This document shows, one piece after another, positions 25,405 through 35,900 of a DNA stretch of 60,718 bases. Both the position numbers and the translations under genes were made by a program. Below the pieces are notes generated by a model, which saw only the letters and a list, made by a program, of their open reading frames with translations, searched no databases and was not told where the DNA came from. The stretch is from Bact-19 sp038319215 (GTDB taxonomy: Bacteria > Bacteroidota > Bacteroidia > Bacteroidales > ML635J-15), in the NCBI GenBank assembly GCA_038319215.1, contig JBBQCZ010000006.1, positions 1-60,718 on the forward strand, in the 5' to 3' direction. The number at the start of each line of letters is the position of its first letter. Position 1 is the stretch's first letter.

Positions 25405-26202
25405 TTGAAAAAAAATCTAGCTATACTAATTTTATTATCCGCTCAAATTTGGCTGATTAATCATTGCAATGCGCAATTTGTTAGAATTGCAGACAGAGTT
25501 ATTGTAGCTGGGTATGTTTTTGAAGAAAGTACAGGCGAGCCTCTTCCTTATGTTAATGTTTATGTCAAAAAAAGCAGAATAGGAACAATTACAGATACTT
25601 CGGGATACTTCTTATTAAGTGCATCGATAAATGATACAATTATCTTCTCAAGTTTAGGATATGATAAAAAATACGTTATTCTAACAGATTCGGCCACAGA
25701 TAACAATAAACCATTAGTCGTATTTATGGATTCCAAAATTTACGAATTAAAATCTGTAGAAGTTATAGCATTAAGAAAATACAAACAACTTGAGTATGAA
25801 ATAACAAATATGCGCCTACCAGATGATGATTACATTTATGCAGCTAATAATTTCCCATTTCGACCTGCTGATATAGACTATTACACTAGATCTAGCACTC
25901 CAATGTCTGGAATTGGAATCATCTTCTCCCCTATCACAGCACTATATGATATGTTTTCCAAAGAAGGAAAAGAAAAGCAGAAGCTTGCAGAACTACAAGA
26001 AAAAGATTATTTGAATACACTTATTGACGAAAAAATTAGTACTGCTTTGGTGATGAAAATTACGGGTCTCGATCAAGAAGAAACCAACATGTTTATTAAC
26101 TGGTGTAATTTTTCGCCCGATTTTATCATGAAATTAACAGAATATGATTTTATTTCTGTAATTGCTTATAAATACAAACAGTACAAAATTTATCGACACT
26201 AG
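25405..26202 (+). CDS. Exported CarboxypepD_reg-like domain protein
   Basis: A 265-residue protein beginning at TTG (25405) directly at a signal peptide (MKKNLAILILLSAQIWL, ending CNAQ). Residues about 33-115 form a CarboxypepD_reg-like beta domain (VAGYVFEESTGEPLPYVNVYV, TITDTSGYFLLSAS, DTIIFSSLGYDKK), the domain found at the N-terminus of TonB-dependent transporters and in stand-alone periplasmic proteins. The rest (about 130-265) is helical and not recognised. It follows the aminotransferase gene by 64 bases. Confidence 0.8.
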   Translation: MKKNLAILILLSAQIWLINHCNAQFVRIADRVIVAGYVFEESTGEPLPYVNVYVKKSRIGTITDTSGYFLLSASINDTIIFSSLGYDKKYVILTDSATDNNKPLVVFMDSKIYELKSVEVIALRKYKQLEYEITNMRLPDDDYIYAANNFPFRPADIDYYTRSSTPMSGIGIIFSPITALYDMFSKEGKEKQKLAELQEKDYLNTLIDEKISTALVMKITGLDQEETNMFINWCNFSPDFIMKLTEYDFISVIAYKYKQYKIYRH

Positions 26203-26310
26203 AAGGGCAATAATCCTTTGTAAATCGATGTTGTAGCCACTAAACATAAGACTATGTTTTATTATTTTACGCAAAAACATGCTTGTAAAACCTAAAGAAA
26301 CAACCACAGC

Positions 26311-26318
26311 TATATTTG
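26311..26318 (+). promoter_or_regulatory. Promoter -7 box of the lipoate ligase gene
   Basis: TATATTTG matches TAnnTTTG exactly. It lies about 117 bases before the ATG, so the leader would be long. Confidence 0.4.
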
Positions 26319-26434
26319 TCTAATAATTTTACAACAAAACAAAGTAAACAAAGGCTGAACATATATTTATTAACTCATTCCCATTGCTAAACCAATAATA
26401 ACCAATAGCTTTACAGATAATTAATAATTACATT

Positions 26435-27421
26435 ATGTATATTTTAAAATCAGAATCAAACGATGCATATTTTAACATTGCATTAGAAGAATATATTTTA
26501 AAAAACTACGATGAAGATTTTTTTATCGTTGCCGTTAATGAACCCACAATTATAGTAGGAGTAAACCAAAACACATATAGCGAAATTAATGCGATGTATG
26601 TGAAGCAAAACAACATGAAAGTTGTTAGACGTTTATCTGGTGGTGGATCTGTTTTTCAAGATGAAGGAAACCTGGTTTTTTCAAATATTTACAGTAACGA
26701 TGGGTCTGCCCTAATTGATTTCTCAAAAGTATCAGGACTAATTACAAATTTTCTGAAAGAAAAATTAAATCTTGAAACAAGTTTCTCTGGTCGCAATGAT
26801 GTTGTAATAGATGATAGAAAAGTAAGTGGTCAAGCTCGTTTAAAATATGAAAATAAAATACTTCATCATGGTACTTTATTGCTTTCCTCAAACAAGAAAG
26901 CTCTAACCGATGCACTAAAATTCAATCCAGACAAATATGCTGATAGAGCTCTAAGATCAAATCATGAAAGGATGACAAATATAAATGAGCATCTAACCGA
27001 GCCTATGTCTATGGATAAATTTAAGGATATGTTTATTAATTATGTCCGATCTTGTTTTCCAGAAGCAAAAACATTAGAGTTGAGCCGTGAGCAAATTGAC
27101 GACATAAATAAATTAGTTAACGAAAAATATTCTACTTGGGAATGGAATTACAATAATAATCCAGAATTCTCATACGTAAAACCACTATATACTAAGGCGG
27201 GAAGCCTCGATTTACACTTAAATATCGTTGATGATAAAATTGAAGGTGTTAGAGTATTTGGAGATTTCTTTTCTCAGAAAAGTATAACAGAGATTGAAAA
27301 TGCTTTAATCGGGATTGATTATAAGAAAGACGAAATCGCTAAAACACTAGCAAAATTTGACATGAACTGCTACTTGGAAGGTATTTCATCGGATGAATTT
27401 CTAAATTGTTTTTTCAACTAA
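26435..27421 (+). CDS. lplA: Lipoate-protein ligase A
   Basis: Activates free lipoate with ATP and attaches it to E2 subunits and glycine-cleavage H protein in the cytosol. The 328-residue product has the family start (AYFNIALEEYIL), the lipoate-binding RRLSGGGSVFQDEGNLVFS motif near 65-83, the catalytic Lys in DDRKVSGQARL and HHGTLLLSS. A C-terminal accessory domain (from about 250) contains GSLDLHLNIVDDKIEGVRVFG. The length fits a full LplA with both domains. There are no lipoate-dependent enzymes next to it. Confidence 0.94.
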   Translation: MYILKSESNDAYFNIALEEYILKNYDEDFFIVAVNEPTIIVGVNQNTYSEINAMYVKQNNMKVVRRLSGGGSVFQDEGNLVFSNIYSNDGSALIDFSKVSGLITNFLKEKLNLETSFSGRNDVVIDDRKVSGQARLKYENKILHHGTLLLSSNKKALTDALKFNPDKYADRALRSNHERMTNINEHLTEPMSMDKFKDMFINYVRSCFPEAKTLELSREQIDDINKLVNEKYSTWEWNYNNNPEFSYVKPLYTKAGSLDLHLNIVDDKIEGVRVFGDFFSQKSITEIENALIGIDYKKDEIAKTLAKFDMNCYLEGISSDEFLNCFFN

Positions 27422-27466
27422 TTTAAGAATCTGTACAAAGCATATCAATTCAATTAATAAATTCAT

Positions 27467-27474
27467 TATTTTTG
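27467..27474 (+). promoter_or_regulatory. Promoter -7 box of the lipoprotein gene
   Basis: TATTTTTG, an exact TAnnTTTG match, 24 bases before the ATG at 27498. Confidence 0.45.
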
Positions 27475-27497
27475 TATAAACTAATAAATTATATGAT

Positions 27498-28343
27498 ATG
27501 ACTAAGTATTTAATATTTTTAGCATTTGCTTTACTGGCAATTTTCACCTTTTCATGTAAAGAGCCAGTGGTTAATGACCCACCTCCTACTACTGAGGAAA
27601 CTCGTAAAGTAATAACTGAATATTCACTCGTAAACAAGCTATTTGCAGATGCATTTAGCGAAACGGATAATGCTGCAAAATATAGTGATGAACAAATTGA
27701 TGGTTCAAAAAACGGCACTAAAGAAGGCTATCCAACTATTACTATTTCGCCTCTCGACGCAACCACATGGCCAAAAACTGTAACTATCGACTATGGTCCT
27801 ACTAACTTTATGTGTCAAGATGGTCGTAATCGTAGAGGAGTAATTAACTTTGAAACTACTGGTTTTTATCGAGAACCAGGAACTGTAGTAACTATTTCGT
27901 TCAACAATTATTATCAAAATAATTATAAAGTTGAAGGCGTTCAGACTGTAACTAATTCTGGCAGAAATGCAAGTCAAAACTTAGTTTACACCGTAGTTAT
28001 AGTTGATGGTAGGGTAACTAGTCCATTAAGTGAAACTATCTATTACGAAGAAAGTACGAGCCGCGAATGGGTAGCTGGAGAATCAACAATTTTAGATGCA
28101 TGCGACGACAATTATTTTATTACTGGCAGTCAAAATGGAATGAGCTCTGATAGTATCGAATATACTCTCACAGTTCAAAATCGTTTAGATGTTCTAGTTT
28201 GTTGCCATTATATTCGTGGTGGAATATTGGATGTTGATATGGAAGGCCTTGCAACAATAACAGTAAATTATGGCGATGGAACCTGCGATGAAAATGCAAT
28301 AGTTACGATTTCTGGTATTGATTACCCTATAGTAATGCAATAA
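27498..28343 (+). CDS. Lipoprotein of unknown function
   Basis: A 281-residue protein with a lipoprotein signal (hydrophobic stretch and lipobox FTFSC, Cys20). The mature part begins with a Pro-rich tether (VVNDPPPTT) and is mostly beta-strand, with a pair of adjacent Cys (LVCCHYIRGG) and further Cys near CQDGRN, DACDD and GTCDEN. Related-looking secreted proteins with DYGPTNFMCQDGRNRRG are found in Bacteroidota, but I know no function. It is probably anchored in the outer membrane. A terminator follows. Confidence 0.78.
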   Translation: MTKYLIFLAFALLAIFTFSCKEPVVNDPPPTTEETRKVITEYSLVNKLFADAFSETDNAAKYSDEQIDGSKNGTKEGYPTITISPLDATTWPKTVTIDYGPTNFMCQDGRNRRGVINFETTGFYREPGTVVTISFNNYYQNNYKVEGVQTVTNSGRNASQNLVYTVVIVDGRVTSPLSETIYYEESTSREWVAGESTILDACDDNYFITGSQNGMSSDSIEYTLTVQNRLDVLVCCHYIRGGILDVDMEGLATITVNYGDGTCDENAIVTISGIDYPIVMQ

Positions 28344-28360
28344 ACTTAATTTTAAAAACA

Positions 28361-28394
28361 TAAAAAAACTCTTCCATAATTGGAGGAGTTTTTT
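28361..28394. terminator. Bidirectional terminator between the lipoprotein and DUF4476 genes
   Basis: CTCTTCCA (28369-28376) pairs with TGGAGGAG (28381-28388) around a 4-base loop, with A-run and T-run flanks. Confidence 0.8.
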
Positions 28395-28419
28395 ATTTTT
28401 AGAATATCGTCTATTTGAA

Positions 28420-29721
28420 TTATTCGCTAAAAGCATTTATATATTCATTTATTTCATTCTTACTAGCTTGAGCGGTAAAAAATCCGGTTACAACAGAATA
28501 ATTTTTTCTATCCAAACAGTATTTATACGAAAACTTAGCCATTTCGAGTTTGTCTGCTTCCAAAGAAAATAAAGGTAACAGGTCTTTAATTTGACTTGAA
28601 CTCAAACAAGAATAGTCTTTAACTAATCTTTTTGATACTTCGAGTCGTGTTGTTGAGAAACTTTCTTTACGAATTTCGGATCTAATTTTCTCAAAATCAG
28701 AATCACTCACAAAGCATTTTACAGCAGGCTCTTCTGTTTCAGCAACAGCATAAGGCTTATTAGTTCCAGGAACAATATAAATCTCATTAATCCCAGATTT
28801 TAGCTTAGAGCTCATTAATAATTGCTTTACATAAAGAAAATTGTCCTTATCGTACACTTTTTCATAAGCTGTTTTTAGAAATATATATCTGAAATTTTCA
28901 CCACCCATCATCAAGCTAAGTTTCATTACTTGGGCAGTATTAAAGCAGTATGTATAAACATATTCCATACAAATTTTTGCTTTTTCTTCGTCGGTAGGGA
29001 ATTGCGCAAGACTATTTGCAAAAGCTAAAAATTGTTTGTCGTTTAGGTAAGAATCGCATCCCTTATTACCAATATAGGCATTTGGAGAAGGAAATGTAAT
29101 TCCATTAATTACTTCTGGCGCATTGGTATCAACAACCTGATTGTCGGTTTTAACAATCTCATCAACTTTATCGACCACTACAGCTTCGTCTTTTTTAACA
29201 TCAACTTTTACATCTTTATCGTCTTTTACATCTTTAGTGTCAGTTTTATCGGAACTATTATTAGCTAAATCGTCTTTTTGTTTATCTTTTTTTCTGTCCT
29301 TCATTTCAAGATATTCAGTATAGCTATTCATATCAGGTTCTGGAACTCCATACAACTTGTTCTGGGTTTTAATATATTCCCACAAAATTGTAGAATTTGA
29401 AAAGTTATCAAATGCATCGCAAATAATTATAGCATTCGATTTATCTGAAATTTTAGGAAAAACCTTTTTTACAAAAATTAATCGTTGACTATCATCAGTA
29501 AATATTCCAGACGCTTTATACAACTGATTAGATGAGATATGTCTGAATTTCATCATTCGAACACCTTTTTTCATTCGTCTTTCTTCCGATTTTGATTTTT
29601 CCAACCTCTTTGTATAAATATTATAAGAGAATCGCGACATTGGTTTATGTGGCTTATCTACTTGCGCTACAAGGCTGCTACTTAACAAAGCAAATACGAG
29701 GATTAGTATAAAATTTTTCAT
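28420..29721 (-). CDS. Exported protein with two DUF4476 domains
   Basis: A 433-residue protein with a signal peptide (ending LVAQ). After a basic N-terminal part (about 20-130) comes a highly charged Lys/Asp/Val linker (about 140-205; DVKDDKDVKVDVKKDEAVVV). Two copies of the alpha-helical DUF4476 domain follow (about 225-310: NDKQFLAFANSLAQFPTDEE; and about 345-425: DSDFEKIRSEIRKESFSTTR). The function of DUF4476 is unknown. The gene is divergent from the giant SPOR protein gene. The domain calls rest on recognised sequence pattern. Confidence 0.75.
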   Translation of the reverse strand: MKNFILILVFALLSSSLVAQVDKPHKPMSRFSYNIYTKRLEKSKSEERRMKKGVRMMKFRHISSNQLYKASGIFTDDSQRLIFVKKVFPKISDKSNAIIICDAFDNFSNSTILWEYIKTQNKLYGVPEPDMNSYTEYLEMKDRKKDKQKDDLANNSSDKTDTKDVKDDKDVKVDVKKDEAVVVDKVDEIVKTDNQVVDTNAPEVINGITFPSPNAYIGNKGCDSYLNDKQFLAFANSLAQFPTDEEKAKICMEYVYTYCFNTAQVMKLSLMMGGENFRYIFLKTAYEKVYDKDNFLYVKQLLMSSKLKSGINEIYIVPGTNKPYAVAETEEPAVKCFVSDSDFEKIRSEIRKESFSTTRLEVSKRLVKDYSCLSSSQIKDLLPLFSLEADKLEMAKFSYKYCLDRKNYSVVTGFFTAQASKNEINEYINAFSE

Positions 29722-29875
29722 AATACAATTTTTTACGAAATTAGTATTTTTTTCCTTTCAAAAAAAGTGCCGTAAAAAAGCTTTTGTAGTTTTTGAAATT
29801 AAAAAATCTTATGGAAAAGCGAGTGATTTACCATCACAAAAGTCGTTCAAATATTTTAGTATTAATCAAATTTAT

Positions 29876-29883
29876 TATTTTTG
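29876..29883 (+). promoter_or_regulatory. Promoter -7 box of the giant SPOR protein gene
   Basis: TATTTTTG, an exact TAnnTTTG match, 51 bases before the TTG start at 29934. Confidence 0.45.
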
Positions 29884-29933
29884 CTCAAATATTAACGAAG
29901 TTTGAGTAATTTTAAACTTTATTTTCTAAAGAA

Positions 29934-32900
29934 TTGATTTACAGAATTAATAAAATAGTGTTACTAATACTTGTTGTTCTATTGATAGACATACAAGTGT
30001 TTGCGCAATTCAAACCGTCGGCACCTCTAAATCAAGACGAAAATGAGTTGTATACTACTTGCAAAGATCAGTTTTTCAACGAAGACTATGTCCAGTCATA
30101 TCAAGGATTTTCGCAGTTATTAAGTTTATATCCTCGTGAAGAGGTTTTTAATTATTACTATGGAGCATGTTTGGTTAAACTTAATAATAATATAAAATCT
30201 GGTATCGATTATTTAAAATATGCAGCAGCGAAAGATATTAATCCGGCAAACTTTTATATTGGTTTAGGCTATCATTACTCCTACGATTTTAATCAAGCTT
30301 TACAATTTTACGAAGTTTATAAGCAAAATGCAAAACAAAAAGACATTGTAAATTTTGAAGTAGAGCAATATATTACAATGGCAAAGCATGGAATTGATCT
30401 TGTAAAATATGCCTACGAGCTTAAAGTTTTAAGCACAAAAAACATTAACAGAGACAATTTTTACTATTCCTATAATTTGAAAGATTTTGGTGGAGAAATT
30501 ATTGTAAAAACCGATCAATTTAAAGGAAAAGCAGACAAGGAAATTCGGGAAGTCGATTTGATGTATATCTCGGATATTCACAATGCTTTGTTTTTTAGTA
30601 GTTATGGCGACTCTAAGAAAAACAGTCTCGACATTTATATGTCTCGAAAAGAAAAAGACAATTGGTCGGCGCCACAAAAGCTGCCAAATACAATAAATAC
30701 AAAATATGACGAAGCCTTTCCATTTTTAAGCGAAGATGGAATTACTCTGTATTATTCTTCAAAAGGCCATAACAGCATGGGAGGATATGATATTTTTAAA
30801 ACCACCTGGGATGTAAAAAACAATGTGTGGTCTGAGCCAAAAAATCTTGACTTTCCAATTAACACCCCATTCGATGATATTATGTATTCTGTTGATAGAT
30901 ACGATGAAACAGCTTACTTTGCGTCGAACAGAGATACAAAAAATGATAAAATTACAGTGTTTCGAATTTTGACAGAACCAGATCCTCAAAAACGCAAACT
31001 CGAAACAATGGCAGACATTTACCAAAATGCAAATTTACAGGTAAATCCAGTTTCCATGACAGAGCTAACAAAAAGACAAGAAGTTAGAGCGATTGCCATG
31101 AGAGACACCTCGTCAAACACTATTGCTGTGATTACAAATAAAGATTCTGTTGATGATGCAGATGTGCTAATTCAAAATGCGATTGCAAAACTTGACGAAA
31201 AGTCGGAAGTTGCAAGTAGTTATCTGGAATATGCAGCATCAACATACAAGTTGACAGAAATAAAACTAAATGAAGTCAAGGAAATTAACAGACAAATAAG
31301 CCAACTAAAAAACAAAAGCGATGCAAATTCCGCAGCTTTACGTGATAGCTTAGCAAGCATGGCAAATTTAAAAGCAATTGAAGCATCAGAACTATACGAC
31401 ATCTCAAAATTCTTCGCAGATGCTGCCAAACAAACAAACGGACTAATTTCTTACTATCAATCAGAAATTAATGTATTAGATAAAACATCGCGAAACGAGA
31501 AATCTTTAGTCGGAGATATTAAAAATATAGATACAGAAATCAAAAACATTAACACAGAATTCCCTTTTGACGTTTACTTATCAGGTTTAAAATTAGAAAA
31601 AACGCAGAAAAAGTCACAAATGGATAAATTTTCTGGTAAAAATCAACCCGAATTACAGAAATTAGAATTGCTAAATGAAAAAATTCTACTTAAAGTGGAG
31701 CTTGCGAAAAAAGAGGCCGAATTTGATGTTCGAGAAAAATACATTTATGACATAAAGACTTTCGAAAATGAAAAAATAGATATAATCTCTTTTGTTAAAG
31801 AGAATAATATCCAAATAAAATTTCTTGATAATGATATAAATGGAATTGATTATAAAATAACTCTTGCTAATGAGTTCCGTCAAGATATTGAAGATGGACT
31901 GTTTGTTGACCCAAATCTCAATGTCAGCAAATTAAACAATGAAATTGAAATTCTAAAAACTTCTGTTACTCAAAATTCTTTAAAAAGAATGGCAGAGGCA
32001 CAAGACAAGATTCTTGCCGACTTAACTTTGTATTCTCCAATTGTAGATTACGATGCAATTCTTTATGCAACCAACGATCTAGCTGATGCAAATCAAAACA
32101 ATGTATTTGTCGACACAGAAATATACACACAAAAATACAATACAGTTGTTTCTAACAAAACCATTCGCACCGGAAATCTGATTTCAAGCAACGATTCGCT
32201 TAGAGAACAGGTTAAGAATAAAGAGGCCGAATTCGATGTGGCGATAAACGATCTTGAAAAACAAATTATTATTAACGATATTAATAAGCTTCAATTAGAA
32301 ATAAATCAAAATTCAGATTTAATCAAACCTGGGCTATCAATTGAGAATAAAACCGATTTAACAAAAGTTATTATCTCATACGAAGAAATTAAAAAGAATC
32401 AAACCACTACTGAATTTGAAAAGACAATATCTGAAACAGACAAGCTAATTGCAGAATCGAAACTGATTGAATCCGATATTGCCGATTTAAAAACTCTCGA
32501 TAAAACAGGAAATTCTCTTGGAATAAAGTATCTAGAAGTTGTTAAATCTGAAATAGATGCAAAAATTGCTTCAAATGTAAAGGATTTAACAGAAAAACAA
32601 ACTATTGCAACTCCAACATACAAGATAAACGATGTAATAGCAGAACTTGAAAAAGCTCTTTATCCAAATAACCAAAATAGCATTGCAGCAAAACTCTTAG
32701 TTGACGATTTACAAAAAGCAAAAAGACTATTTAGCGATGCTGAAAAACAAAGAGATATTCAACAGAAAAACGACCTTATTAATCAGGGGAATAGTATTAT
32801 TGACCGAGGCATTTACCAGGCAATAGAATACTTTAATGGGAGTTTAATAACGATGTATTCTGATTTTAATGCTTATAAAAACACATACAACACATATGCA

Positions 32901-35900
32901 CTCGGCAACGAGAAAACAGTAGCTTTTTTTATAAAAGCAGGAGAATATAAAAAGAATGCAGACAGGCTCCAACTTGAAGCAGAGGAAACGACCGACGACA
33001 ATCTGAAAATTAAAAAACTAGCAGTCGCATATAAAGAAATGGAGTTAGCTAATTTGTACTTCAACTATATATTCGATTTCTTAGCTGACGATAAAAAATA
33101 TTCTAACGAGAAAATTTTCGTCAATTCTAATGAAACTGAAAATTTAACTACTCTAACAACCGATTTGAACAAAATTAAAACTGTGGAATTGATTGTTGAA
33201 ACTATCATTCCCACATTGGAAATAAATCCAGAAATTATTATTAAATTGATAAAAGATGCCGAAAATATCCAAATCAAGACTGACAAATTAACATCTGAAT
33301 ATCAGAAAGCGACACCGAATAAACAAAGTGAAATTCTTGTAGAAATAAATAAACTTAACGACGAGATAAAAGATAAAATTACTAATCTAAATGCCGAGAT
33401 TGTTAAAGCGCAAAAAGAAATAATTATTGATAATTTCACTCAACTTGAAAATGAAAATCCAGATAAAACTTTTACTAATTTAGAAACCGAAGTAATCGCA
33501 TTTAATGAAAAAGCAAATAATTCTTTAGATAGCAAAGATTTTTATCTTCTTAACGAAGTAATTATAGCTGGTGAAAGCATTATAAAAAAACAAAATGAGC
33601 TACTCAAGAATAAAACAATACTAAGTATTGCCGACAATAAAATAAACGAGTTACTAGCTGCTTCGGAAAGAAATGTAAAATTTGTAATAACAGAAACTCA
33701 AATTGCGGCTAACAATGCAATTATTGCCGACAGCATCGCACAAAATAATAATAACATTGACACCGCTAATAATACAATTGCTGAAAATAATATCAAGCCT
33801 GATACAGCAATCAACGTTATTTCAGATACTGTCAACAACAACATTGCAGAGAATAATAATAACATTGACACCGCTAATAATACAATTGCTGAAAATAATA
33901 TCAAGCCTGATACAGTAATCAACGTTATTTCAGATACTGTCAACAACAACATTGCAGAGAATAACAATGTTGCCAATAATAATTCAAGTTTTTCCAATAG
34001 CACAAAAGATTTAGATGGGCTGATAGCTGAACTAGAAAAACTAAATTACAGTAATAAACTTGAAGAGATTTCATTAAATCAACAGAAAAATGAATCTGAA
34101 ATTGACGAAAATTCTAACAAAATCATTTCTTTAAATCAGAAAATAGGAGAAACTGAAAACAATTCTTCGCAGCGAAATATCAACGAGCTAAAACAGGATT
34201 TAGCTAAATTTGAAAAGCAACAATCAGACGTTCTTATTGAGCAAAGCAAAAGTAATATTGAGTTGATTAACCAACTTGAGAACATCGTTAAAACCGGAAA
34301 TAACAAACCAATGTTTTTAACAGACACTACTTACATTAATTTGCAAAAATCTCAGCAAGACCAACGTAATTCAATTATTAGTTATAGTAATTTCTACTCA
34401 GCCGAAGAATTATTGGAAATACACCGAAAAGCACAAGCGACAGAAAATAAACTAATGCAAATTTTATTGCGTGAAGCATCGAATTTAAGTCCCGAATTAC
34501 TTGCTCAATCGAATAAACAAAACTCAGATCCAAATACTAACAATTCAAGCATTGCCAATAATACTGACTATAATAATTTTTCATACGACTATGATGTAAC
34601 TACAACAGAAAAACTAAATAAAATTGAAACAAAAATAAAAACTCTAAACCCTCAGATTCAAGAAAATGAATCGAAAATGGCAGAATTGGAAAGCGAAATG
34701 GAAAATTCCAATACAATGGCAGATTATAAAAAAATTCAAAAAGAACTTGAAAAAACTCAACAAAAATATCTAAAACAAATAAAAGAATATGCTAGCATAA
34801 ATACAGAATTATTAAATATAAAATACAATATTGCAGAAATTCATTACACTAACAATTCCGCTTTGGCTAATAAGAAAATTACTCCCGTAAGCGATAGCAT
34901 AAGTAAACTGTCATTTGACGAATTCAGAGAATCTTTAGCACTTTTTGAAGTAATCATCACCTATAATCCTAAAATACCAGATAAAGAATTAATTGAAAAA
35001 TATAGGACCGCAAACAAATTGTCAAATCAAGGAATCGAACATATCAATACCGCAAATAACTTGATTGTTAATAATAAAACTAACGACCCTTTGGTTATGG
35101 CTTATTATAAATCAATTGAAAATGAAAACGATTCAAATACAATTGCAATTACAAACACGCATCAAGACTCTCTATATAAAGACACTACAAATTTGGCAGT
35201 AAATACCGATAAAATTCCAAATAGAGATACTGTCTCGCAAGTTGCCACCAATACTTTAACTGAAATAGACAACACAACAACAACAACAACACAAATTAAC
35301 AATTCTCTAGTTTTAGAAAAAACTGAGAAAAATATTTTTGAGGCAAATCTAGCAAGTTTATATTCTGACAACAACCCTATTAAAAATATTGAACAAGGAG
35401 AAGAATTGTGTTATAGAATTCAAATTGGGGCATACAACGCGCTCGTTAATAACGATAGATTTAAAGGAATGAGTCCAATATTTATTGAAAGCATTCCAAA
35501 CAGTAAGTTATTGAGATACATGGCTGGATTATTCTACTCTTACAATTCTGCCAATACCTCGCTTCCTGTTGTAAGAAGTCTTGGCTATGCCGATGCTTTT
35601 ATTGTGGCATATTATCAAGGAAAGAGAATTACGGTGTATGAAGCTAGACAAATTGAAGAAAGACTGCAACGAGAAACACAAGAGTCGGTACTTGTAATTA
35701 ATAATCAAAATTCTAATTTTCAGAATAACATAACCAATAACGCGAATAAACAAGATTCAACAATCAGCAGTACAATTGTAGGAAATCGCGATACTACTTC
35801 TACATCAACACAAATAATCGAAGCAACAAACAATGCAAATATTGCAACGGAAACTGACCTCAAAAAAACTACAGACATATTTTACTGTGTACAGATTGGC

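Noticed and set aside
33703..33918. 71-residue open frame on the plus strand and a 101-residue one on the minus strand in the giant gene
   Set aside because: Both are shadows created by the low-complexity tandem repeat.
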